Shown in pieces: positions 39,460 to 49,268 of a DNA stretch of 64,000 nucleotides. Position numbers and translations under genes: made by a program. This DNA is from Pseudomonas sp. MYb60 (GTDB taxonomy: Bacteria > Pseudomonadota > Gammaproteobacteria > Pseudomonadales > Pseudomonadaceae). The stretch covers positions 372,001 to 436,000 of the forward strand of contig NZ_PCOZ01000001.1 in assembly GCF_002979555.1 (NCBI RefSeq), given 5' to 3'. The first letter of the stretch is position 1, and every line of letters begins with the position of its first letter. The notes under the pieces were generated by a model. That model saw nothing but the letters and a program-made list of their open reading frames with translations. It made no database searches and was not told the origin of the DNA.

Positions 39460-40566
39460 ATGAGTCAGCTGCTCGAACCCTATACCCTGCGCCAATTGAC
39501 CCTGCTCAATCGCATCGCAGTGTCGCCGATGTGCCAGTACTCCGCCGAAGAGGGGCTTGCCAACGACTGGCACCTGGTCCACCTCGGCAGCCGTGCCGTG
39601 GGGGGCGCCGGGTTGATCTTCACTGAAGCCACTGCCGTGACCGCCGATGGCCGCATCACCGCCCAGGACCTGGGGCTGTGGGACGACGCACAGATCGAGC
39701 CCCTGCAACGCATCACCCGTTTTATCGCCGCCCAGGGCGCAGTGGCTGGCATCCAACTGGCCCACGCCGGGCGCAAGGCCAGCACCCATCGGCCCTGGAT
39801 CGGCCAGCACGGCAGCGTCAAGCCGGCCGATGGCGGCTGGGTACCGGTAGGCCCGTCACCGATTGCCTTCGACCCCCAGCACACGCAGCCCAAGCAACTG
39901 GACGAAGGTCAGATCCGGCAAGTGATCGCCGACTTTGTCGCCGCCGCCAGGCGCGCGCTGACAGCAGGTTTTGAAGTGGTAGAAATCCACGCCGCCCACG
40001 GTTACCTGTTGCATCAATTCCTCTCGCCTATCAGCAACCAGCGCCAGGACGTGTACGGCGGCTCTTTCGAAAACCGCATCCGCCTGGTGTTGCAGGTGAC
40101 CGAAGCAGTGCGTGACGTATGGCCTCAGGAACTGCCGCTGTTTGTGCGGGTATCGGCCACCGACTGGGTGGAAGACGGCTGGAACCCCGATGAAACCGTG
40201 GAACTGGCGCGGCGCCTCAAGGACCTTGGGGTGGACCTGATCGACGTGTCTTCCGGTGGCACGGCCGCGAACGCCGAGATTCCCACTGGCCCGGGCTACC
40301 AGACCCGGTTTGCCGAGCGCGTGCGCAAGGAGTCGGGGATCGCCACCGGCACTGTCGGCATGATCACCGAGCCGGCTCAGGCCGAACACATCCTGCGCAC
40401 TTGCCAGGCCGACATCATCTTTCTCGCCCGTGAACTGCTGCGCGACCCGTACTGGCCGTTGCATGCCGACGATGACCTGGGGGGGCGCAAGGCGATCTGG
40501 CCAGCGCAGTACCAGCGCGCCACGCACCGTGACCAGCCGATTCATGAGTCTGACCTGAGGGATTAG
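39460..40566 (+). CDS. Old yellow enzyme family NADPH oxidoreductase (XenA/YqjM-like)
   Basis: FMN enzyme of 368 residues that reduces activated C=C bonds and nitro compounds. Thermophilic-like/XenA subclass features: MCQY near residue 24-27 (Cys tuning FMN), QLAHAGRKAS near 99-108, and the substrate-binding His pair in EIHAAHGYLLHQFLSP near 175-190. The closest characterised type appears to be Pseudomonas XenA, but the native substrate is unknown. Followed by a terminator. Confidence 0.92.
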   Translation: MSQLLEPYTLRQLTLLNRIAVSPMCQYSAEEGLANDWHLVHLGSRAVGGAGLIFTEATAVTADGRITAQDLGLWDDAQIEPLQRITRFIAAQGAVAGIQLAHAGRKASTHRPWIGQHGSVKPADGGWVPVGPSPIAFDPQHTQPKQLDEGQIRQVIADFVAAARRALTAGFEVVEIHAAHGYLLHQFLSPISNQRQDVYGGSFENRIRLVLQVTEAVRDVWPQELPLFVRVSATDWVEDGWNPDETVELARRLKDLGVDLIDVSSGGTAANAEIPTGPGYQTRFAERVRKESGIATGTVGMITEPAQAEHILRTCQADIIFLARELLRDPYWPLHADDDLGGRKAIWPAQYQRATHRDQPIHESDLRD

Positions 40567-40587
40567 CCCGCTACGCCCGCCACCAGA

Positions 40588-40614
40588 ACCCACCCTGATC
40601 GGTGGGTTTTTTTT
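40588..40614 (+). terminator. Terminator of the old yellow enzyme gene
   Basis: AACCCACC and GGTGGGTT with a CTGATC-derived loop, followed by T8. Confidence 0.9.
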
Positions 40615-40836
40615 GCGCGGTGCCGTGGGATTGGGTTGTAGGTATTTGTTACCGAAGTATTTTTTTAAGTGAATACTCTAAAAAAATCCCACGCGTGATC
40701 AGATAGTTTCTACGCTTAGGGTAAGTCTGGTTTCTGGCCCAGGGAGTCAGTCTGATTGTCCACGGAGGCATTGCGCTTCACGGGAAGTGGTTGTCGGGCA
40801 TCAGGAGTTTTTGATTGTTTTCAGGAGAAGTAGTCC

Positions 40837-41022
40837 ATGGCCAAATCCTACGGAGTTGCGGGTGCAGTCGCTTTTTTTCTGACCCGCAGGGTGTCGTTGC
40901 GGGGTCGAAGGTTGAGTTCTGACGAGGCTGAATTACTCGCGCAGTACCGCGCCCTGACCGAAAACGATCAGGTGGCAATGCGGTATCTGATAGGGGCGAT
41001 GAAAAGCGTTTCGCGCTTTTAG
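40837..41022 (+). CDS. Small conserved-looking protein of unknown function
   Basis: 61 residues, basic in the first half (FFLTRRVSLRGRRLSSDE) with a helical second half (EAELLAQYRALTENDQVAMRYLIGAM). The CAGGAGAAG ribosome site 8-14 nt upstream is strong, in contrast to spurious frames in this window. The 220 bp upstream are AT-rich and hold an inverted repeat (CGTGGGATT/AATCCCACG). The sequence may be DNA- or protein-binding but no family is recognised. Confidence 0.7.
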   Translation: MAKSYGVAGAVAFFLTRRVSLRGRRLSSDEAELLAQYRALTENDQVAMRYLIGAMKSVSRF

Positions 41023-41028
41023 CGGTGC

Positions 41029-41060
41029 CGGTGGTGAGGGCGCCAGCGCCCTCACCACCG
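41029..41060. terminator. Perfect 15-bp hairpin between the small gene and opgD
   Basis: CGGTGGTGAGGGCGC and GCGCCCTCACCACCG pair without mismatch around CA. It lacks a long T run on either side, so it may be a weak bidirectional terminator or an mRNA-protecting stem for the two convergent genes. Confidence 0.65.
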
Positions 41061-41069
41061 TTCAATTCA

Positions 41070-42695
41070 TCAGGTGTACTTGCGCAGTTCCGGCGCCGGC
41101 GGGAAGTACTGGTACAGCCAGGTCTCGCTCAGTGTCCGATCCTGAGTGCGGATAAACAGACGCAGCTCCACCGGCTCGACGCTGTCGCTGGTCGGGTGCC
41201 AGTCGAACAGGATGCGGTAGCCCTTGATGTTGTCCAGCACCAACACACTGAAATCCTTCACCTCACCATGGGAGCAGGTCACCACCGGCTCGATCCCGGT
41301 GCCGGGTGGCAGCCGGTCCAGACCGCCACCCTTGAAGTCCACGGCAAAACGACGTGCCCACACTTCGGGATAATGCTCGCCCGGTGCCCAGCCTTCGGTG
41401 AACCCGCCCATGCCGGAGCGGGTTGCATCGACCTGTGCCAGCGGCGTGCTCACCGGTGGCAGCGCACTCCAGTAAAGCTTGTAGCCATAGTTGAGGGATT
41501 CGCCGGCGGCCACGGGTTTTTTCGGGGTCCAGAAGGCCACGATGTTGTCCAGGGTTTCGCCAGTGGTAGGAATTTCGAGCAGGTCGATGGAGCCTTCGCC
41601 CCACGCAGTGGTGGGCTCGACCCACAGGCTCGGGCGCTTGCTGTACCAGTCCACGGTGTCCTGGTAGCTGGCGAACTCGTGGTCGGTCTGCACCAGGCCG
41701 AAGCCCTTCGGGTCTTTGTCGGCAAACGCGTTGAACTGCAGCTTGGCCGGGTTGTTCAGCGGGCGGCAGATCCATTCACCGTTGCCGCGCCACATGGCCA
41801 GGCGGTCCGAGTCATGGATTTGCGGGTGGATGGTGTCGCACATGCGGCGCTCGTGGGTGCCGCAACTGAACATGCTGGTCATCGGCGCGATGCCCAGTTG
41901 TTCGATGGCGGTACGCGCGTTGATATGGGCGTCGATGGCCATCACCACCTGGTTCGCCTGGCAGTCGATATCGAAGCGATAGGCACCCGTGGCGCTCGGC
42001 GAGTCGAGCAGGGCATAGACCACGAAGCGCGTGGCGTTCTTGTCCGGGGTCTCGAACCAGAACTGTGTGAAGTCGGGGAATTCCTCGCGTTTTTTCGCGT
42101 AGGTATCGATGGCCAGGCCACGGGCGGAGAGGCCGTATTGGCCAGTATTGTCCACCGCACGGAAGTAGCTGGCGCCGAGGAACGACAGCACGTCGTGGCG
42201 ATCCAGTTCCGGCGCCTTGAACAGCTTGAAGCCGGAGAACCCCAGGTCGCCGGTCAGCTGTTTGGTATCGACCGTGGTTTTTTCATAGTTGAACAGCGAT
42301 GGGCGAAAGTGCACCTCGCGGGAGGCGCGGGTCTTGGGATCGACACTGTGCATGCGCACCGGGGTCTTGAAACCCATGCCGACGTGGAAGAATTGCACGT
42401 CAAGTTGGCCGTTCAACTCCTTCCACAGCGAATGGTTGCCGTCGTAGCCGATCGCGTTGAAATTCTGCGGGGTCATGGTCGCCAGGGTCGGCGGCAGCAC
42501 CTGCTTGGTGTCTTTATAAGCGGTCCCGGCCAGTTGCTTGGCCTGGGCCTTGAGCGAATCGAAGTCGAACGAGACGGCCTTGCCATCGGCGGCACGGTTC
42601 CCGGCCCAGGCCTGGGCAGCGAGCAGGCCGCTAGCCGACAAACCGGTGTAAGCCGCAATGGCCATGGACGCTTTGAGCAAATTCCTGCGGTGCAT
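41070..42695 (-). CDS. opgD: Periplasmic glucan biosynthesis protein OpgD
   Basis: Member of the OpgG/OpgD (MdoG/MdoD) family that trims or modifies osmoregulated periplasmic glucans. 541 residues. The N-terminus [14 protein letters not shown] is a Tat-type twin-arginine signal (Arg3-Arg4), as for E. coli OpgD. The mature protein covers the full MdoG domain to near the C-terminus. Stand-alone gene; opgGH is not in the window. Confidence 0.93.
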   Translation of the reverse strand: MHRRNLLKASMAIAAYTGLSASGLLAAQAWAGNRAADGKAVSFDFDSLKAQAKQLAGTAYKDTKQVLPPTLATMTPQNFNAIGYDGNHSLWKELNGQLDVQFFHVGMGFKTPVRMHSVDPKTRASREVHFRPSLFNYEKTTVDTKQLTGDLGFSGFKLFKAPELDRHDVLSFLGASYFRAVDNTGQYGLSARGLAIDTYAKKREEFPDFTQFWFETPDKNATRFVVYALLDSPSATGAYRFDIDCQANQVVMAIDAHINARTAIEQLGIAPMTSMFSCGTHERRMCDTIHPQIHDSDRLAMWRGNGEWICRPLNNPAKLQFNAFADKDPKGFGLVQTDHEFASYQDTVDWYSKRPSLWVEPTTAWGEGSIDLLEIPTTGETLDNIVAFWTPKKPVAAGESLNYGYKLYWSALPPVSTPLAQVDATRSGMGGFTEGWAPGEHYPEVWARRFAVDFKGGGLDRLPPGTGIEPVVTCSHGEVKDFSVLVLDNIKGYRILFDWHPTSDSVEPVELRLFIRTQDRTLSETWLYQYFPPAPELRKYT

Positions 42696-42930
42696 AGAGA
42701 CAACCTGTCGTGAGCAAATCCCGCGCCTTTCCTGGCACGTAGCGGATCAGAAATTACGGTTCGGACATGCCTTCGGCCAAACGCAACGGACATTAAACAG
42801 ACGCCGGATAGCTTAAGCGGTTCGATAGAGAAGGAAAATTGATGAATGCTGGCGTGATGGCATTGCAAATGCGACAAGACATTTCCGAGTCTGTGGTCGA
42901 GCACATGACTTCAGAGGTATGAAGATCAAC

Positions 42931-42959
42931 TGTGTGAGCGGGCTTGCCCGCTCCCACAT
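42931..42959. repeat. Single REP-type palindrome
   Basis: TGTGTGAGCGGGCTTGCCCGCTCCCACA is an imperfect REP hairpin (GCGGGC/GCCCGC) between spdH and opgD on the minus strand, 29 bp from the spdH stop. It may serve as the spdH 3' hairpin. Confidence 0.75.
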
Positions 42960-42987
42960 AAAACCACACATCTCTCCCGGCTGTGTT

Positions 42988-44850
42988 TCAGCCAACTTCA
43001 CCCACTGCTCGGTACGCCTCATCAATCGCCGCATGGGCATACGCACTCCACGCGGCATCCGAGTTGGCGATGCTCACATGCCCCACAGGTTTGCGTGCCA
43101 GGTTCATCAGCGCTTCGCTTTCATCGGCGTCATCGAACAAGCTGTTGGAAAAACTCGCATAACCGTGTGACCACCGGTTGACAGTGATCGCCAGAATATC
43201 GCGCTCATGGTCAAACCCTCCCGGCCCCAGCATGCGTTGCAACTGGTCACGCAATTGCGCTTCCAACTGCTCGAAGGTCTGCCCATACAACTTGCCGCGC
43301 CCGGCACGCGCCTGGTCGCGGGCGTTCATGCCGCTGTTGGGGCTGGTGGGCACATAGACCATGTGCAAGCCGATCGGCTGCGTCGGGTCGCGCGGGTGAT
43401 CGTAGCCGCCCATGCTTACCGGATAGTCCAACTTGATGCGGCTGTAAGGCTGGGTCGCCGCGTAGATCTCGTGCACGCCCAGCTTTTGGAACGACTGCCA
43501 ATTGCGGATCACCACCTTGGTGTACACCAGCGGGTATTTCACGTTCTGGCTCAGGGCATGGGCCTGCGGCGCCGGCAAGTCTTTGAGCAGGTAGGGAATC
43601 ATCATGTTGTAGCAGGCCAGGATGCAGCGCTTGCCGCGCACCTGTGCGAGTTGTCCGCCACGGCTGTAGCCGATATGCACGCTGTCGCCGACGTTGCGCA
43701 CACTGACCGCGGTGCTGTTCAAGCGCAGGCGTACCGGCGCCTTGGGTTGATCGAGCCTGGCATAGTCGAATGCCGCCAGCACGATGTCGTCCATGGTGTG
43801 CCCCGGTGCCACGCCCGGGATCAGGCTGCGCACCAGCAGGCGCGCGACCGACGCATTGCCATCGGGGAAATGGTAGATGTAGGGCTCTTCCATTTCTGCG
43901 GCCGCTTCTTCGCTGATCGGTGCCAGGTTCATGCCGCTGAAACCGGGGAAACCTACGCTGTAGGCGTCGGACGCCGCGACGGCATCGATGCTCAGCGCCA
44001 TGAAGTCGTTGGTGCGGCTTTGGAAGTACTTCACTGCGCCTTCCGACAAACCGACGTTCTTGAGCAGGAAATCGCGGTAACTGGTGGCAGCCAGGTAGTC
44101 GGCCTTTTCCTCGGCGGTCTTGCCCGGCAGATAGTCCCTGGGCGCGGTATGCAGTTCGATCAATGCCTGGCGGTCTGCCTGGGGCAAGGGAAAGTCGTTG
44201 ATGAAGTCGCCAATCGCCCGGGCATTCAATTGGTCCGGCGCCACATCGTCGGCCACCATCGGCGTCGGGTCGCCGGTCACCAGTTTGTCTTCGCCGAAGT
44301 TTTCCTTGTCGAAGAACACCCCGCGCGACAGCCCCAGGCCGGGGTAGAACTGGCGGTCAAAGGCCGTTTCGAAACGCTTGATATTGACCCCGAGTTTCTT
44401 CAACAGCCCGTTCACCTCTTTGCTGTAAAGGTGATTCGGCGACTGGAACGCCTCGCTGCCGCCGTAGCCAATGATCATGCGGCCACCGGCCTGGAACTCA
44501 TTGCGCTTGGCGTGGCCGCCGAAGTCGTCGTGGTTTTCCAGGATCAGGATCTTTGCCTTCGGGTGCTTCTCCCGGTAAAACCACGCGGCCGACAAACCGC
44601 TCAAGCCACCGCCGACGACTACCAGGTCATAGTCCTCGGTGATCGGCAGCTTGTCGGTGTCGAACACCTTCTTCTCCCAACCCATCTGGTGCGCCACTTC
44701 GAACGAGCCGACATGGCTGCCGCGCAGGCCTGTGAGGGCAGGGGGGTAGTAGCGACCATCGGGGGCGGCTTGCAGGATTTGCAGCGGGGTCATGCCGGCG
44801 GCGAGGGTGATGGCGACGCCGTTGAGGAAGTCGCGGCGGGTGATGTCCAT
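42988..44850 (-). CDS. spdH: Spermidine dehydrogenase-like FAD oxidoreductase
   Basis: 620 residues, the same length as P. aeruginosa SpdH, which cleaves spermidine to 1,3-diaminopropane and 4-aminobutyraldehyde. A Tat signal (ITRRDFLNG, Arg5-Arg6) suggests export. The FAD-binding DLVVVGGGLSGLSAAW lies at about residues 75-90, with the dinucleotide Glu in LILENHDDFGGHAKRNEF. It is 63 bp downstream of patD, which oxidises 4-aminobutyraldehyde, so the activity fits the operon. A hairpin lies in the gap. Confidence 0.9.
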   Translation of the reverse strand: MDITRRDFLNGVAITLAAGMTPLQILQAAPDGRYYPPALTGLRGSHVGSFEVAHQMGWEKKVFDTDKLPITEDYDLVVVGGGLSGLSAAWFYREKHPKAKILILENHDDFGGHAKRNEFQAGGRMIIGYGGSEAFQSPNHLYSKEVNGLLKKLGVNIKRFETAFDRQFYPGLGLSRGVFFDKENFGEDKLVTGDPTPMVADDVAPDQLNARAIGDFINDFPLPQADRQALIELHTAPRDYLPGKTAEEKADYLAATSYRDFLLKNVGLSEGAVKYFQSRTNDFMALSIDAVAASDAYSVGFPGFSGMNLAPISEEAAAEMEEPYIYHFPDGNASVARLLVRSLIPGVAPGHTMDDIVLAAFDYARLDQPKAPVRLRLNSTAVSVRNVGDSVHIGYSRGGQLAQVRGKRCILACYNMMIPYLLKDLPAPQAHALSQNVKYPLVYTKVVIRNWQSFQKLGVHEIYAATQPYSRIKLDYPVSMGGYDHPRDPTQPIGLHMVYVPTSPNSGMNARDQARAGRGKLYGQTFEQLEAQLRDQLQRMLGPGGFDHERDILAITVNRWSHGYASFSNSLFDDADESEALMNLARKPVGHVSIANSDAAWSAYAHAAIDEAYRAVGEVG

Positions 44851-44880
44851 GGGGGATCCTGAAAATTATTGTTATAGGTT

Positions 44881-44905
44881 CCCGGCATCCAGAGAGGATG
44901 CCGGG
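44881..44905 (-). terminator. Hairpin between patD and spdH
   Basis: CCCGGCATCC and GGATGCCGGG form a perfect 10-bp stem with an AGAGA loop. On the minus strand the following sequence has no clear T run, so it is probably a partial terminator or processing stem that lowers spdH expression relative to patD. Confidence 0.6.
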
Positions 44906-44913
44906 TTGAATCG

Positions 44914-46338
44914 TCAGTGCTTGAACATCACATGGCGCACGGTGGTGTAGTCCTCCAACCCGTACATGGACATGTCCTTGCCATACCCGGACAGTTTCTG
45001 ACCGCCGTGAGGCATTTCGCTGACGAGCATGAAGTGGGTGTTCACCCAAGTGCAGCCGTACTGCAGGCGTGCGGCCAGGCGGTGGGCGCGGCCTACATCA
45101 GCGGTCCATACGGACGACGCCAGGCCGTAGTCCGAATCGTTGGCCCAGTCCAACACCTGCGCTTCGTCAGTAAATTGGGTCACTGACACCACTGGCCCGA
45201 ACACTTCGCGGCGCACGATCTCATCGTCCTGCTGGGCATCGGCCAGTACGGTCGGTTCAAAGAAGAAGCCGTTGCCTTCCACCGCCTTGCCGCCGGTGAC
45301 CAGGCGAATGTGTGGCTGTGCCACTGCACGCTCGACAAAACCGGCGACACGATCACGGTGTTGCGCGGTAATCAACGGGCCCAGCTCGGTGGCCGGATCA
45401 TCCTGCAAGCCATACTTGATGCTGGCGACCGCCGCGCCGAGTTTTTCGACAAACTTCTCGTAGATATCCGCCTGCGCATAAATCCGACAGGCTGCGGTGC
45501 AATCCTGCCCGGCGTTATAGAAACCGAAGGTGCGGATGCCTTCCACGGCGGCGTCGATATCCGCGTCGTTGAAGATGATCACTGGCGCCTTGCCACCCAA
45601 CTCCATGTGCATGCGCTTCACGCTGTCGGCGGTGCTGGCGATGATGTTTGCGCCGGTGGCGATGGAGCCGGTCAGCGACACCATGCGCACTTTCGGGTGG
45701 TTCACCAGCGGGCTGCCCACCGTTGGTCCACGGCCGAACACCAGGTTGAGCACACCGGCCGGGAAGATTTCAGCGGCCAGTTCGACCATGCGCAATGCGG
45801 TCAGTGGGGTTTGTTCCGACGGCTTGAGCACCACGGTATTACCGGCGGCGAGGGCCGGCGCGATTTTCCAGGCGACCATCATCAGCGGGTAGTTCCACGG
45901 CGCGATGGAAGCGATTACGCCCACCGGGTCGCGGCGGATCATCGAGGTATGGCCGGGCAGGTATTCGCCGCCGGCCGAACCGCTCATGCAGCGGCTGGCG
46001 CCGGCAAAAAAGCGGAACACGTCGGCAATCGCCGGGATCTCGTCGTTCAGCGCGGCGCTGTAGGGCTTGCCGCAGTTGTCCGACTCCAGCTTGGCCAGTT
46101 CTTCGGCGTGGGCTTCGATTACGTCCGCCAGTTTCAGCAACAACAGCGAGCGGTCCTTGGGCGCGGTTTGCGACCAGCCTTCGAAGGCTGCATCCGCCGC
46201 GCGCACGGCGGCGTCGACCTGGGCTTCGCTGGCTTCGTTGATTTCGACCAGCACGCGCCCGAGCGCCGGGTTGAATACCGCCTGGGCCGGGCCTTCGCCC
46301 TCGACCAGTTGGCCATTGATCAGCAGTTTGGTTTGCAT
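44914..46338 (-). CDS. patD: Gamma-aminobutyraldehyde dehydrogenase PatD
   Basis: NAD-dependent oxidation of 4-aminobutyraldehyde to GABA in putrescine/spermidine breakdown. The ATG at 46338 gives 474 residues with an N-terminus ([12 protein letters not shown]) like E. coli PatD (YdcW), and has AGAGGA 7 nt upstream; an upstream ATG at 46344 is too close to that site. Catalytic Cys in [14 protein letters not shown] near residue 280, Glu in [10 protein letters not shown] near 247. It follows ydcV after 21 bp. A paralogue is at 50495-51982. Confidence 0.94.
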   Translation of the reverse strand: MQTKLLINGQLVEGEGPAQAVFNPALGRVLVEINEASEAQVDAAVRAADAAFEGWSQTAPKDRSLLLLKLADVIEAHAEELAKLESDNCGKPYSAALNDEIPAIADVFRFFAGASRCMSGSAGGEYLPGHTSMIRRDPVGVIASIAPWNYPLMMVAWKIAPALAAGNTVVLKPSEQTPLTALRMVELAAEIFPAGVLNLVFGRGPTVGSPLVNHPKVRMVSLTGSIATGANIIASTADSVKRMHMELGGKAPVIIFNDADIDAAVEGIRTFGFYNAGQDCTAACRIYAQADIYEKFVEKLGAAVASIKYGLQDDPATELGPLITAQHRDRVAGFVERAVAQPHIRLVTGGKAVEGNGFFFEPTVLADAQQDDEIVRREVFGPVVSVTQFTDEAQVLDWANDSDYGLASSVWTADVGRAHRLAARLQYGCTWVNTHFMLVSEMPHGGQKLSGYGKDMSMYGLEDYTTVRHVMFKH

Positions 46339-46359
46339 CGACATGTCCTCTTCAAGCAA

Positions 46360-47169
46360 TTATTTACCGCCACTACCCGCCACGCTTTCACCGCCGCGCG
46401 TCAGGTAATAGGCACCGAGAATCGGGAACATCGTCACCAGCATCACCAGCATCGCGACCACGTTGGTCACCGGTACATCCCGTGGCCGGCTCAGTTGATT
46501 GAGCAGCCACAGCGGCAAGGTGCGCTCGTGGCCGGCGGTGAAGGTGGTGACGATGATTTCGTCGAACGACAGCGCAAAGGCGAGCATGCCGCCGGCCAGC
46601 AGCGCCGAGCCCAGGTTGGGCATGATGATGTAGCGGAACGTCTGCCAGCCGTCGGCGCCCAGGTCCATCGAGGCTTCGATCAGGCTGTGGGAGGTGCGGC
46701 GCAGACGCGCGATGACGTTGTTGTAGACGATCACCACGCAGAAGGTCGCGTGGCCGACGATGATGGTGAACATCCCCGGCTCGATACCCAGCGTCTTGAA
46801 CGTCGCCAGCAGCGCGATACCGGTGATGATCCCCGGCAGCGCAATCGGCAGGATCAGCATCAACGACACCCCTTGCTTGCCGAAGAACTCACGGCGATAC
46901 AGCGCCGCCGAGGCCAGCGTGCCGAGCACCATGGCGATCAACGTGGCGATAGCCGCGATCTGCAGCGACAGCTTGATCGCTTCGAGCACATCCGGCCGGG
47001 CGAAGGCCACGCTGAACCACTTCAACGTGAAGCCTTGGGGCGGAAAGCTGAACGCGGCTTCTTCGGTGTTGAAGGCGTAGAGGAAGATGATCAGGATCGG
47101 GAAGTGCAAAAACACCAGTCCACCCCAGGCTGCGATCTTGAGACCCAGCGAAGATTTCTCAGAGTGCAT
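46360..47169 (-). CDS. ydcV: Putative polyamine ABC transporter permease YdcV-like
   Basis: 269 residues, inner-membrane permease of the PotC class, about six membrane segments, with the EAA loop [21 protein letters not shown] near residue 155-175. Overlaps the end of ydcU by 11 nt, so it is translationally coupled. Order matches E. coli ydcSTUV-patD. The substrate (putrescine or spermidine) is inferred from the surrounding catabolic genes. Confidence 0.92.
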   Translation of the reverse strand: MHSEKSSLGLKIAAWGGLVFLHFPILIIFLYAFNTEEAAFSFPPQGFTLKWFSVAFARPDVLEAIKLSLQIAAIATLIAMVLGTLASAALYRREFFGKQGVSLMLILPIALPGIITGIALLATFKTLGIEPGMFTIIVGHATFCVVIVYNNVIARLRRTSHSLIEASMDLGADGWQTFRYIIMPNLGSALLAGGMLAFALSFDEIIVTTFTAGHERTLPLWLLNQLSRPRDVPVTNVVAMLVMLVTMFPILGAYYLTRGGESVAGSGGK

Positions 47170-48088
47170 CGAAGGCCCCCAGGCGTTTGACGATGGACAG
47201 GTAAACCGCGATCAGCACGATCGGCACCAGGGTGAACGCCGCCGCCATGGGCATGTTGCCGATGGCGCCTTGTTGCGCGTACACCATGCCGCCGACGAAG
47301 TAACCCGGCGGCCCCACAAGCTGCGGCACGATGAAATCACCCAGGGTCAGCGAAAACGTGAAGATCGAACCGGCGGCAATGCCCGGCACCGACAGTGGCA
47401 AGATCACTTGCATGAAGGTCTGGCGCGGCTTGGCCCCCAGGTCGGCGGAGGCTTGCAGCAGGGAGGGCGGCAAGCGTTCCAGGGAGGCCTGGATCGGCAG
47501 GATCATGAACGGCAGCCAGATATAGACGAACACCATGAACCGCCCCAGGTGCGAGGTGCTCAAGGTGCTGCCGCCCACGCCGGGAATGCTCAGCACAAAT
47601 TGCAACACCGGTTCCAGGCCCAGGTGCTGCACGAACCACTGCGCCACGCCGCCCTTGGCCAGCAGCAAGGTCCAGGCATACGCCTTGACGATGTAGCTGG
47701 CCCACATCGGCATCATCACCGCAATGTAGAAGAACGCCTTGGTCTTGCCCGTGGTGTAGCGCGCCATGTAGTAGGCAATCGGGAACGCAACGACGGCGCT
47801 GGCGATCGACACTGCGATCGCCATGCCCAGGGTGCGCAGGATGATGTCGAAGTTCGACGGCTGGAACAGCGCGGCGAAGTTGGCCAGGGTCAGGTCCGGG
47901 GTGACCGCCATGGTGAAGTCGTCGAAGGTGTAGAACCCTTGCCACAGCAGGGTCAGCAGCGAGCCGAGGTAGATCGCGCCGAACCAGATCAGCGGCGGGA
48001 TCAGCAACATCGCCAGGTACAGGTTGGGCTTGCGGTACAGCAGGTTGGAAAACCTGCGCATCGGCGGATGGGAAACGGCCAGGCTCAT
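47159..48088 (-). CDS. ydcU: Putative polyamine ABC transporter permease YdcU-like
   Basis: 309 residues, PotB-class permease with about six membrane segments and the EAA loop [21 protein letters not shown] near residue 215. It starts 1 bp after the ydcT stop and overlaps ydcV. Partner of YdcV in the membrane channel energised by YdcT. Confidence 0.92.
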   Translation of the reverse strand: MSLAVSHPPMRRFSNLLYRKPNLYLAMLLIPPLIWFGAIYLGSLLTLLWQGFYTFDDFTMAVTPDLTLANFAALFQPSNFDIILRTLGMAIAVSIASAVVAFPIAYYMARYTTGKTKAFFYIAVMMPMWASYIVKAYAWTLLLAKGGVAQWFVQHLGLEPVLQFVLSIPGVGGSTLSTSHLGRFMVFVYIWLPFMILPIQASLERLPPSLLQASADLGAKPRQTFMQVILPLSVPGIAAGSIFTFSLTLGDFIVPQLVGPPGYFVGGMVYAQQGAIGNMPMAAAFTLVPIVLIAVYLSIVKRLGAFDAL

Positions 48089-48089
48089 G

Positions 48090-49124
48090 TCACACCTCGC
48101 CTGCGGTTTCGGTCAACGGCGTCATGGCTTCACGGGCCCAGCGCGCGGTGATCGACTGGCCGACCTGATGGCCGCTGCTGACGTCCAGCCACTGGTTGTT
48201 GGCCTGGCTGATATTCAGCGCCTGGCCGTTTTCCAGTTTGAGCTCGTAGCGGGTGGCGCTGCCCTGGTACTGAATGTCGTGCAGCAAGCCGCTGATCTCC
48301 ACTTCGCCGATGCCCAGTGGGCCCTGGGCAAAACGGACGTGCTCCGGGCGGATCGAAAACGGCTGCGGTGTGCCGCTCAGGCGTTGGGCCAGCTCGCCGC
48401 GAATCACATTGGACGTGCCAACGAACTCGGCGACGAAGGCCGTGGCGGGTTTCATGTACAGGTTGCGCGGCGTATCGACCTGCTCGATGCGGCCCTTGTT
48501 GAACACCGCCACACGGTCGGACATCGACAGCGCTTCGGTCTGGTCGTGGGTGACGAAGATAAAGGTGATGCCCAGCTGGCGCTGCAGCTTTTTCAGCTCG
48601 CTTTGCATCTGTTCGCGCAGCTTGAGGTCGAGTGCGCCGAGCGGTTCATCCAGCAGCAAGACCCGTGGGCGATTGACCAAGGCGCGGGCCAGGGCCACAC
48701 GCTGGCGTTGGCCGCCGGAGAGTTGCACGGGCTTGCGCTCGCCGTAGCCACCCAGAGCGACCATGCCCAGGGCCTCTTCGGCGCGGTCAAGGCGCTCGGC
48801 CTTGCCCACGCCCTTGACCTTGAGGCCGTAGGCCACGTTGTCCCGCACATTCATGTGGGGGAACAACGCGTAGTCCTGGAACACAGTGTTCACGTCGCGC
48901 TGATACGGCGGCAAGCCAGCGGCTTCCTCGCCGTGGATACGGATCGAGCCGGCGCTCGGCTGCTCGAACCCGGCGATCAGGCGCAGGCAGGTGGTCTTGC
49001 CTGAACCGGAAGGGCCGAGCATGGAAAAGAACTCGCCGTCCTGGATATCGATGGAGACCCGGTCAACGGCTTTCACGTCGCCGAACTGGCGGGAAACCTG
49101 GGTGAATTGGACTGCAAGCGTCAT
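48090..49124 (-). CDS. ydcT: Putative polyamine ABC transporter ATPase YdcT-like
   Basis: 344 residues, PotA-class ATPase. Walker A GPSGSGKTT near residue 36-44, [15 protein letters not shown] near 133-147, Walker B LLLDEPLGALD near 157-167, then a C-terminal TOBE domain (about 270-340). The ATG at 49124 lies 9 nt after GGAG; a TTG five codons upstream was rejected. It is separated from ydcS by 144 bp that contain a REP hairpin. Confidence 0.93.
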   Translation of the reverse strand: MTLAVQFTQVSRQFGDVKAVDRVSIDIQDGEFFSMLGPSGSGKTTCLRLIAGFEQPSAGSIRIHGEEAAGLPPYQRDVNTVFQDYALFPHMNVRDNVAYGLKVKGVGKAERLDRAEEALGMVALGGYGERKPVQLSGGQRQRVALARALVNRPRVLLLDEPLGALDLKLREQMQSELKKLQRQLGITFIFVTHDQTEALSMSDRVAVFNKGRIEQVDTPRNLYMKPATAFVAEFVGTSNVIRGELAQRLSGTPQPFSIRPEHVRFAQGPLGIGEVEISGLLHDIQYQGSATRYELKLENGQALNISQANNQWLDVSSGHQVGQSITARWAREAMTPLTETAGEV

Positions 49125-49216
49125 GGTGCGGTGCTCCAAAAAGGCGTGGGTCGTCGCAGCGGCCCGGCCTGGACTTCTGAAAAAACAATGCGGTATTGAG
49201 ATGTACTCGGCTCCGG

Positions 49217-49243
49217 TGTGGGAGGGGCTTGCCCCCTCCCACA
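49217..49243. repeat. REP hairpin within the ydcS-ydcT gap
   Basis: TGTGGGAGGGG-CTT-GCCCCCTCCCACA palindrome between the binding-protein gene and the ATPase gene of the polyamine operon, 25 bp after the ydcS stop. Such a stem can protect the upstream mRNA and allow higher expression of the binding protein. Confidence 0.85.
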
Positions 49244-49268
49244 GGAGACCGCTGTTGTCTGGGCGACC

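Noticed and set aside
43207..44862. 551-codon frame antisense to spdH
   Set aside because: Shadow of SpdH, whose motifs and length fit fully.
45310..47190. 626-codon frame on the plus strand over patD/ydcV
   Set aside because: Spans two real genes on the other strand; His/Arg/Gln-rich and repetitive, typical of antisense frames in GC-rich DNA.
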